The position numbers and the translations under genes were made by a program. DNA of 64,000 nucleotides from Escarpia spicata (taxonomy: Eukaryota > Annelida > Polychaeta > Sabellida > Siboglinidae): positions 3,688,105 to 3,752,104 of the forward strand of contig OZ023207.1 in assembly GCA_963995525.1 (NCBI GenBank), read 5' to 3'. The stretch's first letter is position 1, and every line of letters begins with the position of its first letter. The notes under the pieces were generated by a model, which was given only the letters and a program-made list of their open reading frames with translations, was not told where the DNA came from and searched no databases. Positions 11,399-23,260 of this stretch are shown here, in pieces.

Positions 11399-12640
11399 AA
11401 ATATGTTATGTTTTTGGGAAGACATCACTAGGTGGGTAGATGAGGGATCACCAGTATATATCATCTATTTAGATTTTCAAAAAGCTTTCGACAAAGTACC
11501 ACATCAAAGATTACTCCTTAAGCTAAAGGCCCATGGCATAGGAAATGGTATAATAAACTGGATAGAAAAATGGCTGAATGACAGAAGACAACGTGTAGTA
11601 GTTGATGGGGAGGCTTCAAACTGGAAATCGGTATTGAGTGGGGTACCACAGGGATCAGTACTAGGACCTATATTATTCTTAATATATATCAACGATTTGG
11701 ACGATGATATAACAAGCAAGGTGTTAAAATTTGCGGATGATACAAAAGTGTTTAGAAGGATTAAACGTGATGGAGACAGACAGCATTTACAAGATGATCT
11801 TGATAGGTTGATCAAATGGTCTGAAAAGTGGCAAATGCTGTTCAATTTTGGGAAATGTAAATGCCTCCACACAGGTCATGGGAATGAAGAGGTAAAATAT
11901 AAAATGGGGGGTACTGTTCTAAGTACTACTGTAAAAGAAAAGGACTTAGGGTTAACCATTAGTGCTGATATGAAGGTTTCAGAGCAGTGCGGAATTGCAG
12001 CGTCAAAGGGAAATCAAATCCTTGGATTAATTAGGCGAAATAAAGCGTATAAGAAAAAAGAATTAATAGTACCGCTGTACAAAACAATAGTGAGGCCTCA
12101 TTTAGAATATTGTATACAAGCATGGAGGCCATATCGCAAGAAGGACATAGATATGCTAGAAAGAGTACAGAGGAGAGCGACTAAAATTATACCAAATCTG
12201 AGGGATCTTAGTTACGAAATACGCCTAAAAGAATGTGGTTTAACAACACTAGAGACCAGGAGATTGAGAGGAGATCACATAGAAGTGTTTAAAATATTGA
12301 ATGGTTATGAAAATATTGATAGAAACATTTTTTTCTCAGTTAAGAAAGATAGAAGGACCAGAGGACATGAAGCTACATTAGTAAAGGAGCAGTGTAGATT
12401 AGATATAAGAAAGTTCTCATTCTCACAAAGGACTGTAAATGAATGGAACAGATTATCTCCTGATTGTGTTGGTGCTAGTAGCGTGAATATGTTTAAAAAT
12501 AAAATCGACACACACCTTAAAAAGGCGGGATACATGTAGATAAAAAGTATTGGACTCTCGATAAGCCAAAAGGCTTCCTTGTCCACCTGCCATCCAGAGT
12601 AATTTTCTGGATGGCAATCTTGTTAAATCTGTTAAATCTC
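11399..12640 (+). mobile_element. CR1-like LINE, 5'-truncated, ORF2 C-terminal half intact
   Basis: A 378-residue open frame (11403-12539) starts inside the RT domain. Visible RT blocks are YLDFQKAFDKVPH (A), LSGVPQGSVLGPILFLIYIND (partly block B/B') and FADDTK (catalytic FADD, C), then the thumb and C-terminal region with VRPHLEYCIQAW and a late NEWNRLS motif. No endonuclease remains. The 3' UTR (12540-12610) matches the fragment at 1-720 and ends in a short AATCTTGTTAAATCTGTTAAATC tail. Lack of stops suggests recent insertion, but 5' truncation makes it dead. The 5' junction lies directly in the 108-bp satellite. Confidence 0.9.
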
Positions 12641-14220
12641 TCCGCCTGTACAGGTCGTCTACACTGGTAAGTTCCTCTCCGACCACCTCGGCGTTGAGGC
12701 AGCATTCGTCATACGTTCAAGTTCACTTTCATGAATGACATTTATAATTTCATTTTGAAATGTCATTACGCATAGTAAGACACATACATTCTAGTATCAG
12801 CCACGTGAAAAAAAATCAATGTTATTTACGACAATAATCATAAAACAAATATTTTCATACCTACATGAAACGCGGCGCTAGTGTATGTGGGCACTAAAGG
12901 GGAAACGCCGATGATACACTTTGCAAATGAATAACTAAAAGTTGTGCTGTTTTTTTAAACTTAGATTCTAAAGTTTATAATGAATGTGAGGATGCCCAAA
13001 TAATGTTTAGATATCTAACAATTAATGAGCATTTTGCACTTTAGATTTTTTACGAACATGACATGTGCATGCACTCGCGTCATTAAAATTCAACTTTCGA
13101 AAATTAATTACTCAGATCGTAAAAAACATGATCATTACAATGGTTCGCTACATTGGTTATTATTATTATTATTATTAATTATTACTGTTAGTAAATGAAT
13201 ACGTCACCACGTATTAATAGAAAATTATATAAATGTATAGCATGCAGCAAGTAAATACCAGCCTTATAATTCTACCGAGTGGGCGGAGCTTAACATGTAA
13301 ACAATTAGTGCGCATGACCTCTTCTAGCGGACATGATTGCAAACAAATAAGTGTCGCCATCTGCAGGATATTTTCTTAATTACACTTGAATACGCCATTT
13401 TGACCGTGTTCAGTCGCAGTGGTTTAATATACAAACTAGCAGCGTTCGTTAGTCAACCGTGTTCCCTAATAGAGGTCTACTTTCTCAACCAAGGTTTGGT
13501 CGAACAGATAATATGTATATTAGGCCACATATTAGCAAAAAGGTGTAATGGGTTTAGGTGAATCTGGTATATATACCGGAAACATTATTGTATAACAATG
13601 CAGTTATGTGCCCCACGTGAAATAATCACATATACAATACACTGTTTTGCCAATGTTAGCAAAGTTTTAGATTAATTAGTGTAAGATTGACAGGGATGGT
13701 GAAATATTGTATATTTGACACTACATAACTTATACAATACATAGTTCACGTATGTATAACCAAATCTAGCGCAAATGTGAATTTCGATATTTTAGTTTAA
13801 CAAAAAAATCCTAAGTATTCTTTAGTGCAGCCCGTTGCTTATTACCCCCACGCGCTTTGTACAATAACAACGTCACTGTTACTGTCAAGACCTTTACTGG
13901 ACTATCATTGATGTTGAAAATTCCATTATATGTACACCTTTCAAAATAATGTTCTTTATGGTTGGCAGATTCGATCACCATTTGTACATCAAAATGGCGG
14001 CGGTATCATCACTTGACCATGGCTACGATGCAAGATGTCAGCCGACGACTGCGTCCATCACTCTGACAGCGTGGCTTCAGTGACGTCACAAACCATAGTT
14101 ACTGTACCCGGATGTTGGAAGGGGATAGCGGCCATCGGTCTGACGACAATGTGTCAGTGACGTCACGTGATCATGTATAATTACTACGACCAGATATTGA
14201 AAAAGGGTGGTTTCCGGTGA
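12641..14220. other. AT-rich non-coding stretch with paired CRE-like sites
   Basis: No gene is recognised. It holds a short (TTA)n run near 13156. A roughly 77-bp degenerate duplication near 14056-14200 carries the palindrome TGACGTCA (cAMP-response-element consensus) at 14081 and 14158. Promoter activity is possible but no transcript can be seen. Confidence 0.4.
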
Positions 14221-14225
14221 ATCAA

Positions 14226-14650
14226 TAACTTCGTGTACAGAATCGAAGCAACAACAAACTGCACGGACTGCTTCGTATACACAAACATAGCAACAACAAA
14301 ATAACCGGAATATTTTGTGTACAGAAGCATAGCAACAACAAAAGAAAATGCACTGGATAATTTGTGTACAGAAACATATTAACAAAAAGTACAAGGAAAA
14401 CTTTGTTTACAGAAACATAGCAACAACAAAGTACACGAAGTACATTGTGTATAGAAACATAGTAACAGCAAAGTACACGAAATATTTTGTGTACAGAGAC
14501 ATAGTAAGAACAATGTACACGGAATGCTTCATGTACAGAAACATAACAACACCAAAGTACAAGGAACTCTTCGTGTAATGAAACATTGCAACAACAAACT
14601 GAACGAACTGCTTCGTGTAAAGAAACACAACGTCAACAAAGTACACGAAC
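14226..14650. repeat. 42-bp minisatellite, about ten copies
   Basis: The unit TGTACAGAAACATAGCAACA followed by ACAAAGTACACGAA-type sequence repeats about every 42 bp with considerable divergence. As 42 is a multiple of three, both strands stay open (14-residue period), giving ORFs that are unlikely to be genes. Confidence 0.85.
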
Positions 14651-15620
14651 AATTGTTCTTTTGCTAGCAGCTGTTCTGTGATCTCTTCGATAGATTAGCC
14701 CGTTGTACCATGAGAGGTGCAAGGAATTTACGTATATTTACCTGTAATGACATGTAATATTAAATGTTATTTTCATCAAAGAATATTTTTAAAGCCGTGA
14801 ATCTATTTAACACATTATTATCTGCGTAAATTTAACGACGAAACAGCACTGAGTTAAACAATATATATATATATATTGTTGTTATCTTACTACGTACACG
14901 ATTTAAAATGTTTTGTCTTGTAAATAATAACACTTAAAAAATTCCATTCCACTTCCTTTTACCATTGTAAATAAGCTGTCAACGAATACAATATGTGAAC
15001 GTTTCTGACGTTGTCGTTGATCTAAAACGGTAATTGTGTTTGATAAAAGGATATTACGACGATGTGAACATTTGCTGTTCTGGTAGTATGCATATGCTGA
15101 TATTACATTGTTTGCACTTGACAATTTAACATTTCAACGTTTTAAACCCATCTGCGTGACATCAAACATTGTAGTATTTAAAAGGCCATATTTATATTAT
15201 TATTACTGATACACGCATTAATACATTTTGTAATGTTTTATACATGCCCTTTTGTTATTTACAAACGCCATTTAGTGCCATCTGCTAACCAACTACTTGA
15301 ATAATCAGGATTAATGTCGTATCTCCAAACGATGGCTTAAGATGGCACTTATGGAGGCCATATTACCCTTCAGAGATGCAGTGTGATTTTAAGTGTACAG
15401 TTTATAGTTTTGTCGTCTTTGGGTCCTGCTGCTACTTATATTATTTCAACGACTGGCAGATGTGACGAACACATTCCTACTACCTTATAGAAGGACGGGG
15501 TTAACTTTATGTCAGCGTTGAGGGCTCAGACGAGGCCGTGGCGAGAGTCAACTCCATATTTGACAGAGCGGGTAATGAGGACCGTAACGATGAACTAGAT
15601 AATGAGCATGATGGCAATTG
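14651..15620. other. Unannotated sequence
   Basis: AT-rich; one short TA run near 14862-14877. No gene is recognised. Confidence 0.5.
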
Positions 15621-15627
15621 AAGAGGG

Positions 15628-17072
15628 TTGATTGAGAGAGGAGACAGCCGTGAAGAAGATGGAATAGAGTTAGCTGACAGTGATGGCGAGGGTAGAGGAG
15701 GGTGGTTAGCTGACAGTGAGGACGAGGGCAGAGGAGGGTGGTTCGCTGACAGTGATGGCGAGGGCAGAGTAGGGTGGTTAGCTGACAGTGAGGACGAGGG
15801 CAGAGGAGGGTGGTTCGCTGACAGTGATGGCGAGGGCAGAGTAGGGTGGTTAGCTGACAGTGATGGCGAGGGCAGAGGAGGGTGGTTAGCTGACAGTGAG
15901 GACGAGGGCAGAGGAGGGTGGTTCGCTGACAGTGATGGCGAGGGCAGAGGAGGGTGGTTAGCTGACAGTGATGGCGAGGGCAGAGGAGTGTGGTTAGCTG
16001 ACAGTGAGGACGAGGGATGAGGAGGGTGGTTAGCTGACAGTGGTGGCGAGGGCAGAGGAGGGTGGTTAGCTAACAGTGAGGTCGAAGGCAGAGGAGGGTG
16101 GTTCGCTGACAGTGATAGCGAGGGTAGAGGAGGGTGGTTAGCTGACAGTGAGGACGAGGGCAGAGGAGGGTGGTTCGCTGAGAGTGATGGCGAGGGCAGA
16201 GGAGGGTGATTAATTGACAGTGAGGACGAGGGCAGAGGAGGGTTGTTCGCTAACAGTGATGGCTAGGGCAGAGGAGGGTGGTTAGCTGACAGTGAGGACG
16301 AGGGCAGAGGAGGGTAGTTCGCTGACAGTGATGGCGAGGGCAGAGGAGGGTGGTTAGCTGACAGTGATGTCGAGGGCAGAGGAGGGTGGTTAGCTGACAG
16401 TGAGGACGAGGGCAGAGGAGGGTGGTTAGCTGACAGTGATGGCGAGGGCAGAGGAGGGTGGTTAACTGACAGTGAGGACGAGGGCAGAGGAAGGTGGTTC
16501 GCTGACAGTGATGGCGAGGGCAGTGGAGGGTGGTTCGCTGACAGTGATGACGAACGCAGAGGAGAGTGGTTAGCTGAGAGTGAGGACGAAGGCAGAGGAG
16601 GGTGGTTAGCTGACAATGATGACGAGGGTAGAGGAGGGTGGTTAGCTGACAATGATGACGAGGGCAGAGGAGGGTGGTTAGCTGACAGTGATGGCGAGGG
16701 CAGATGCGGGGGCTTAGGTGACAGTGATGACGAGGGCAGAGGAGGAGAATTAGTAAGCAGTGGAAAAGAACATATTGAAGATAGATCAGTTGACGATAAA
16801 TCAAAGAGCGACTGTTTATCTGATTTAGATGATGGTGACGATGAAAGGAATAGAACAAGTCACGAAGTTGTTGAAATTACTCGCAGCGAAACAGTACACA
16901 GAAATGATGATGATGATGGTAATGATGATCTAATGAGCAATCCGCCACTATTCCCGAACATACATATGACACTCGCATCCGATTTTACAATGTTGGGCAC
17001 CATAAATCGCGTGTCCATAACTCGACCACGCGATTACATATTTCGGCTACTTTATCAGAAGTTTGAACTTTG
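15628..17072 (+). pseudogene. Acidic 12-residue-repeat ORF, broken
   Basis: About 30 copies of a 36-bp unit (15670-16750) encode ADS-(D/E)-(G/D)-EGRGGW-(L/F), followed by a unique acidic tail rich in D, S and E that stays open to a TGA at 17070-17072. No ATG precedes the repeats in frame. In-frame stops interrupt the array at about 16018 (TGA), 16207 (TGA), 16263 (TAG) and 16314 (TAG). I recognise no family. It could be a decayed acidic repeat protein or only a minisatellite kept open by its 3n period; the open unique tail slightly favours a former gene. It runs directly into an RT fragment. Confidence 0.45.
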
Positions 17073-18000
17073 ATTCTGACTGTGACAATATTGTGAGCAT
17101 CAGAAGACTGATGCTCGAAGCCCGTCCAGGAAGTGGCGATTTATGTGTTATTGCACCTAGCCCCAGGGGCCTCCAGGCATTACTGAATATTTGTGCCATC
17201 TTTGGCTTCGATAATGACATTATGTATCATCCTATAAAGTCATTATGCATGGTTTTCAAACAACATGGTTTTCACCTCAAATGTCCAGATATTTACTTGC
17301 ATAGAAACAAACTGGGATATCTTGAAATGACAAAATATTTAGGGGTGAATATCTGCAATGACTTGAAGGATGATGAAGATATGCTAAGACACTTGCGCTG
17401 CTTTTATGCCAGGTCTAACAGCATCATCCGAAAATTCCACAACTGTTCCATCGGTGTTAAACTTCATTTGTTTCATGCATAGTGTTGTTCAATTTACTGT
17501 TCAAAACTCTGGATACATTTTGAACAAAGGCACTTATTTAAAACTTAAAGTCGCATACAACAATGTGCATAGACGGATCCTAGGTTACCACCGATGGGAC
17601 AGTGCAAATAATATGTTTGTAAATAATGCTATTGACTCATTTGACGCCCTATTGTGCAAATTTTTTATTGATTTTAGAAAGCCCGGGTTCTTAATATTGA
17701 CAATACTGTAATAAAATATATGTGTAACTGTAGAGAAATTGTTAATGGGCCCATGTGGTCCTGCTGGTCAAAATCCCTATATGTTGTAAAATAGTAACTA
17801 TGTTATATATCTTTTTACATATTTTTATATATATTTTTCTCCCATTTTTATTATTCTTTTTATCTCTTAGCTTATTAGCTTGGTTTACTTATTTATAGAT
17901 TTTACTTATTATTTGTAATAGTGTACCATTCATTGCTATAAGCATGTATTGCTTAAATGTATATGTACTATGGGTTTGTGTACCTGAAATAAAAACATTA
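17073..18000 (+). mobile_element. LINE reverse-transcriptase C-terminal fragment
   Basis: Two overlapping frames (17085-17482 and 17406-17711) together resemble the post-catalytic part of a non-LTR RT: DLCVIAPSPRGLQ (just after the missing catalytic YxDD), YHPIKSLCMVF, YLGVNICND and, after a frameshift near 17470, NNVHRRILGYHRWDSANN. A 3' UTR follows, with AATAAA near 17990. 5'-truncated and frameshifted, so inactive. Confidence 0.7.
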
Positions 18001-18484
18001 ATTCATTCGTAATAATTACGCTCAAGATCATTACTAAAATATAGTAGGCTTACCATTGTAGATATGCAGGAGTCAGAGTTGGTGGAGCCGCTAGACAAGT
18101 CAGTTTGCAATTTGTGTCAAAATGTGTTTATTTCACAACATGATTATTTTCGTTTAAGGGCGACTGCGCATGTTCTCATTATAAAATAATTTGCAGAATT
18201 GTGAAATGGACGAATTGGATGTAATGTGTTTACTCAATACCTTGATAATATACATGTATATTTTTTCTAGGTGTAATTAATACATTATATGAATTTTTTC
18301 CAGACACGGACAGAAAAGGACATTCATTGTATTATTGACCTCTTCAAGCATATGATACTATGTTTAGCGACAATCATATATCCTGGTGTGATGCTTTCTA
18401 AAGCACAACAACGTTTTGTTATTTTCTTGTATCTTCTAGAGCTTTCTGACATCCATCTTGCAGCCATATATTCTGAATATATAA
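18001..18484. other. Unannotated sequence
   Basis: AT-rich spacer between the LINE fragment and the 69-bp satellite. No gene is recognised. Confidence 0.5.
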
Positions 18485-20620
18485 AAAGATAGAAAGAACT
18501 ATAGTTACCATTGACATTGTTGTAAAGTCATACTTAGTTGACTCAATACATAAACAGATAGAAAGAACTATAGTTACCATTGACATTATTGTAAAGTCAT
18601 ACTGAGTTGACTCAATACATAAACAGATAGAAAGAACTATAGTTACCATTGACATTGTTGTAAAGTCATACTGAGTTGACTCAATACATAAACATATAGA
18701 AAGAACTATAGTTACCATTGACATTGTTGTAAAGTCATACTGAGTTGACTCAATACATAAACATATAGAAAGAACTATAGTTACCATTGACATTGTTGTA
18801 AAGTCATACTGAGTTGACTCAATACATAAACAGATAGAAAGAACTATAGTTACCGTTGTCATTGTTGTAAAGTCATACTGAGTTGACTTAGTACATAAAC
18901 AGATAGAAAGAACTATAGTTATCATTGACATTGTTGTAAGTCATACTGAGTTGACTCAATACATAAACAGATAGAAAGAACTATAGTTACCATTGACATT
19001 GTTGTAAAGTCATACTGAGTTGACTCAATACATAAACAAATAGAAAGAACTATAGTTACAATTGACATTGTTGTAAAGTCATACTGAGTTGACTCAATAC
19101 ATAAACAGATAGAAAGAACTATAGTTACCATTGACATTGTTGTAAAGTCATACTGAGTTGACTCAATACATAAACAGATAGAAAGAACTATAGTTACCAT
19201 TGACATTGTTGTAAAGTCATACTGAGTTGACTCAATACATAAACAGATAGAAATAACTATAGTTACCATTGACATTGTTGTAAAGTCATACTGAGTTGAC
19301 TCAATACATAAACAGATAGAAAGAACTATAGTTATCATTGACATTGTTGTAAGTCATACTGAGTTGACTCAATACATAAACAGATAGAAAGAACTATAGT
19401 TACCATTGACATTGTTGTAAAGTCATACTGAGTTGACTCAATACATAAACAGATAGAAAGAACTATAGTTACCATTGACATTATTATAAAGTCATACTGA
19501 GTTGACTCAATACATAAACAGATAGAAAGAACTATAGTTACCAATGACATTGTTGTAAAGTCATACTGAGTTGACTCAATACATAAACAGATAGAAAGAA
19601 CTATAGTTATCATTGACATTGTTGTAAAGTCATACTGAGTTGACTCAATACATAAACAGATAGAAAGAACTATAGTTACCATTGACATTGTTGTAAAGTC
19701 ATACTGAGTTGACTCAATACATAAACAGATAGAAAGAACTATAGTTACCATTGACATTGTTGTAAAGTCATACTGAGTTGACTCAATACATAAACAGATA
19801 GAAATAACTATAGTTACCATTGACATTGTTGTAAAGTCATACTGAGTTGACTCAATACATAAACATATAGAAAGAACTATAGTTACCATTGACATTGTTG
19901 TAAAGTCATACTGAGTTGACTCAATACATAAAAAGATAGAAAGAACTATAGTTACCGTTGTCATTGTTGTAAAGTCATACTGAGTTGACTTAGTACATAA
20001 ACAGATAGAAAGAACTATAGTTATCATTGACATTGTTGTAAGTCATACTGAGTTGACTCAATACATAAACAGATAGAAAGAACTATAGTTACCATTGACA
20101 TTGTTGTAAAGTCATACTGAGTTGACTCAATACATAAACAAATAGAAAGAACTATAGTTACCATTGACATTGTTGTAAAGTCATACTGAGTTGACTCAAT
20201 ACATAAACAGATAGAAAGAACTATAGTTATCATTGACATTGTTGTAAAGTCATACTGAGTTGACTCAATACATAAACAGATAGAAAGAACTATAGTTATC
20301 ATTGACATTGTTGTAAAGTCATACTGAGTTGACTCAATACATAAACAGATAGAAAGAACTATAGTTACCATTGACATTGTTGTAAAGTCATACTGAGTTG
20401 ACTCAATACATAAACAGATAGAAAGAACTATAGTTATCATTGACACTGTTGTAAAGTCATACTGAGTTGACTCAATACATAAACAGATAGAAAGAACTAT
20501 AGTTAACATTGACATTGTTGTAAAGTCATACTGAGTTGACTCAATACATAAACAGATAGAAAGAACTATAGTTATCATTGACATTGTTGTAAAGTCATAC
20601 TGAGTTGACTCAATACTAAA
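18485..20620. repeat. 69-bp satellite array, about 31 copies
   Basis: The unit includes GAACTATAGTTACCATTGAC, TTGTTGTAAAGTCATACTGA and GTTGACTCAATACATAAACA. The period is 69 bp (23 codons), so the minus strand is open for long stretches as a hydrophobic 23-residue repeat; breaks occur only where a unit has lost one base (GTTGTAAGTC) near 18937, 19347 and 20038. A variant unit (ACCGTTGTCATTG with GACTTAGTAC) occurs at 18852 and again 1102 bp later, showing a block of about 16 units was duplicated. Confidence 0.95.
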
Positions 20621-21852
20621 CATGCTTCCAGATCTACATGTATGTGTACGTATAATCAGCAAGTAGGAAACCGATCTGTCGAATATGTTAGCCCAGTGTG
20701 AAAATGGATTCTCCCTCACTCACCAGTTCTAATAATATTTTATTATGTAAATGGTTCACAAACACGGAAACGTTATGGTCTCGTTTTATATATAATCATA
20801 TATTGGGGTAACAAATGCTTTCTCTCAATATGATGATAATTTATCTTCTTAAATTAGTCACATTCAGGTAAATAATCACATATAAACGTGTGTTAATCAC
20901 TCTAGGATGGACAAAAGGTTTGACGACTTTGACCCAGGTCTAACCCGCCGTGTGCTTTGACCCGACTTGTAAACACTGTTTGTAACTCATATTTCTGGTC
21001 AAACAAAAACAGAAAATGTTTAGATATTTACATATTCGTGAAATGCAACTCAATGTCTTTCTAAATACATGACAATACTCCAAATACATGGCAATTATTC
21101 AAAATATTTATGGCATGTTGCTCATATTTCCAAAGGGCACATATCAATCGTTAGCAGGTAAAATTGTATGTGAGACTTGGCGAAAGTTTGCTAACAGATG
21201 TAGAATTTTACATCCTTTACCGAAATCGTAATTTAAACTTCTCAATAAACGTTCCCAGCGGTTGTTTTGAAGTTCGTTATATTTCAACGCGTGCGTACTA
21301 TCTGTTCAGTGACCTAAGCGTACATTAGATGTATTCTTCAAACATAAAATCTGTGATTTCTTCAATTTGTAAATGTATATTTATTTGTTATCAAGTGTTG
21401 TTCTGCTGTATGAGTCTCAGTGGGGTGGGGGTGGGTGTGTACGTGTGGGCATGCGTGCGTGCGGGCGTGCGTGCGTGCGTATGTGTGCAGCATAGTTCCA
21501 TTAACGTATGAATACATAGTACATGTCGCCTTGTGTTAGACATAGGTCTTGCAAACGTTGATCTTATTTAACCAATTTAATTATGATGAGTGTACCCAAT
21601 ACATTAGTGGTGCAAGCATGTGTTCATACATAAGCATGTATTTACGAACATATGCACGCAAACAAATATGCACGAATTTATGTATGCACGTATGCACATA
21701 TACTCATATGCACAAAATATATATGCACTTATGCACATATGCAATGCAACTATGTAAAACGTTTAAGAGAAAATAAAACTACAGAAAATAATTCAACAAT
21801 GTGAGTTTTATTTAAAAGGAAAACACAAACTTAGCAAATAATAGCGAATATG
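20621..21852. other. GPCR 3' flank with duplicated sequence and GT/ACGC repeats
   Basis: No gene here. From about 21230 to 21850 the sequence is, in reverse complement, similar to the 3' flanks of the GPCR genes at 46350-47280 and 53100-54300 (shared GTGTTAGACATAGGTCTTGC-like sequence, TATGCACATATGCA-type runs, and a GTGTGCGTGCGT microsatellite at 21425-21490). It marks the edge of an old segmental duplication. AATAAA signals for the GPCR transcript would be read on the minus strand near 21800. Confidence 0.6.
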
Positions 21853-22413
21853 TTACAAACACTGTGTAACATTGTTGAACCACGTCGAAATCATGTTAGC
21901 CGTTTTACTTCGAACTGACGGGAAAAAGATTAAATAAATCATACTATTGACAGAAGAATTGCACATCATTATCCAAACTGCTGCAAATCTATACGAATAA
22001 GGCAAATATTTGTTCATACCTATGACTGATATGAATACGTGTATTATAATAGGAATAGTTACAATCAGATACGACAGACATATAAACAAAATACTTCTAC
22101 CAGAGCGAATGGATTTCAAAGTCACCGATGGAATGCTTTCAACATAGGCAGCTCCACCACCGATTGAGTTCACTTGCGCGGTTATTTGAAGGTGAGTTCG
22201 CACAATCACGGACAATATCCTTGCATTGGCATAAACGATGACAATGACCGGTACTACTATCACCAGTATCAAACCTGAAAGTAGTGTAGCTTCAATTGAG
22301 GAAGTTATTTCTACATCGAACATGCATGTGTCAATGCCCCACATTGTTGTTCCTTGGAGAAATGCCGCAGATAAAATCGCCCCAGTCAACCAAATGCAGC
22401 AAATGATGACGTA
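21853..22413 (-). pseudogene. GPCR gene, C-terminal half (TM4-TM7), cut by Polinton
   Basis: 187 codons, uninterrupted, matching residues 129-314 of the intact paralogue at 45400-46344 at most positions: TM4 start YVIICCIWLTGA, extracellular-loop Cys in DTCMF, TM5, the IL3 stretch SIGGGAAYVES, TM6 and the TM7 box NSSVNSMIYLIFF. At 22414 the frame runs into the Polinton terminal repeat. The N-terminal half (TM1-TM3) is at 39085-39471 on the same strand. The two halves were one intronless gene of about 315 codons before insertion; neither half can make a receptor now. Confidence 0.92.
22408..22413. other. Polinton target-site duplication, left copy
   Basis: GACGTA directly before the left terminal repeat. 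Its partner is GACCTA at 39082-39087, one base different. The paralogous GPCR has AACGTA at the equivalent position. Six bp is the usual Polinton duplication length. Confidence 0.85.
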
Positions 22414-22715
22414 AGTAGTATACAAACGAGGCAGAGGCTCGCCCCGCCCCTTTTTGACCTACTTTAGGCCTAACTCTATGCATAAAAAACGTCCTTATCT
22501 TTTTCGGGAACCTACTTATAAAAAAAAGATCAAAAGGTTTTTGTGACACTAAACGTTTTCGGGAACCTACTTATAAAAAATGTGATTGATGACCTGTCAC
22601 TTTTGATTGATTACCCTTCCCTTGAGGTGCCACCTAGCGGTGATCCCAGTGATTAATTTAACCCTAGCGATCAACGTCGGACCTAGCGTGTGCTTACGTA
22701 AGCATTTATATAGCG
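22414..22715 (+). repeat. Polinton left terminal inverted repeat
   Basis: Matches the reverse complement of 38780-39081 almost base for base. It contains a doubled block TTTTCGGGAACCTACTTATA (near 22499 and 22555), the CTCF-like motif on the minus strand at 22627-22640, and at its inner edge the palindrome TGCTTACGTAAGCA plus TTTATATAG. Confidence 0.95.
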
Positions 22716-22915
22716 CTTACGTAAGCATATATATATATATATATATATATATAGCGTCCCTAGCGTGTGCTTACGTAAGCATTTATATAGTGCTTACGTA
22801 AATATATATATATATATATTTATATATAGCGCTTACGTAAGCATTTATATAGTGTGCTTACGTAAGCATTTATATAGCGTGTGTTTACGTAAGTATTTAT
22901 ATAGCTAAAACCACT
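22691..22915 (+). promoter_or_regulatory. Array of TTACGTAA palindromes with TATA-like boxes
   Basis: Seven copies (two imperfect) of the palindrome TGCTTACGTAAGCA or its core, starting near 22691, 22714, 22768, 22791, 22830, 22855 and 22882, most followed by TTTATATAG; two TA runs separate them. TTACGTAA is the known core of PAR-bZIP/E4BP4-type binding sites. The TATA-like boxes face inward to the element's genes. Promoter or enhancer function is inferred. Confidence 0.55.
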
Positions 22916-23260
22916 GTGGTTATAACTGCGCTAAACCTACTGTGTATGAGAATACCCCGCTGTACCCTATACAGCGCTGAGCGATTGCAGCAGAGGTGGC
23001 CTATGATCCGGCGGCCTAGTTGCGGGCGGTTAAATTTAGCTCTACGGCTTAGCTGGCGTTGTGCGTTTAACGGCGTAAATTTAGCCGTATAGTTGGCGCT
23101 GTGCGTTTAACAAAATGAAACCAAATGCATTCAGTGGTGAAACGTTTAAAATGTACTCAGCGGCCTGGTAAGGCAGGATGTTTATGTGCGGTGGATATAG
23201 ACGAATGGGAAGCAACGGTGTAAGTAATACAGTATTTTATTAAAAAGGAACTAGAATGTT
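22916..23260. other. Polinton non-coding left region
   Basis: No gene. A short duplication around 23032-23110 repeats TTTAGC...GGCG(T/C)TGTGCGTTTAAC. A minus-strand AATAAA (plus-strand TTTATT near 23234-23240) lies just past the minus-strand ORF that ends at 23261. Confidence 0.5.

Noticed and set aside
16250..16858. Long minus-strand ORF with PRHHCQLTTLLC-type repeats
   Set aside because: Shadow of the 36-bp minisatellite; 36 is a multiple of three, so several frames stay open.
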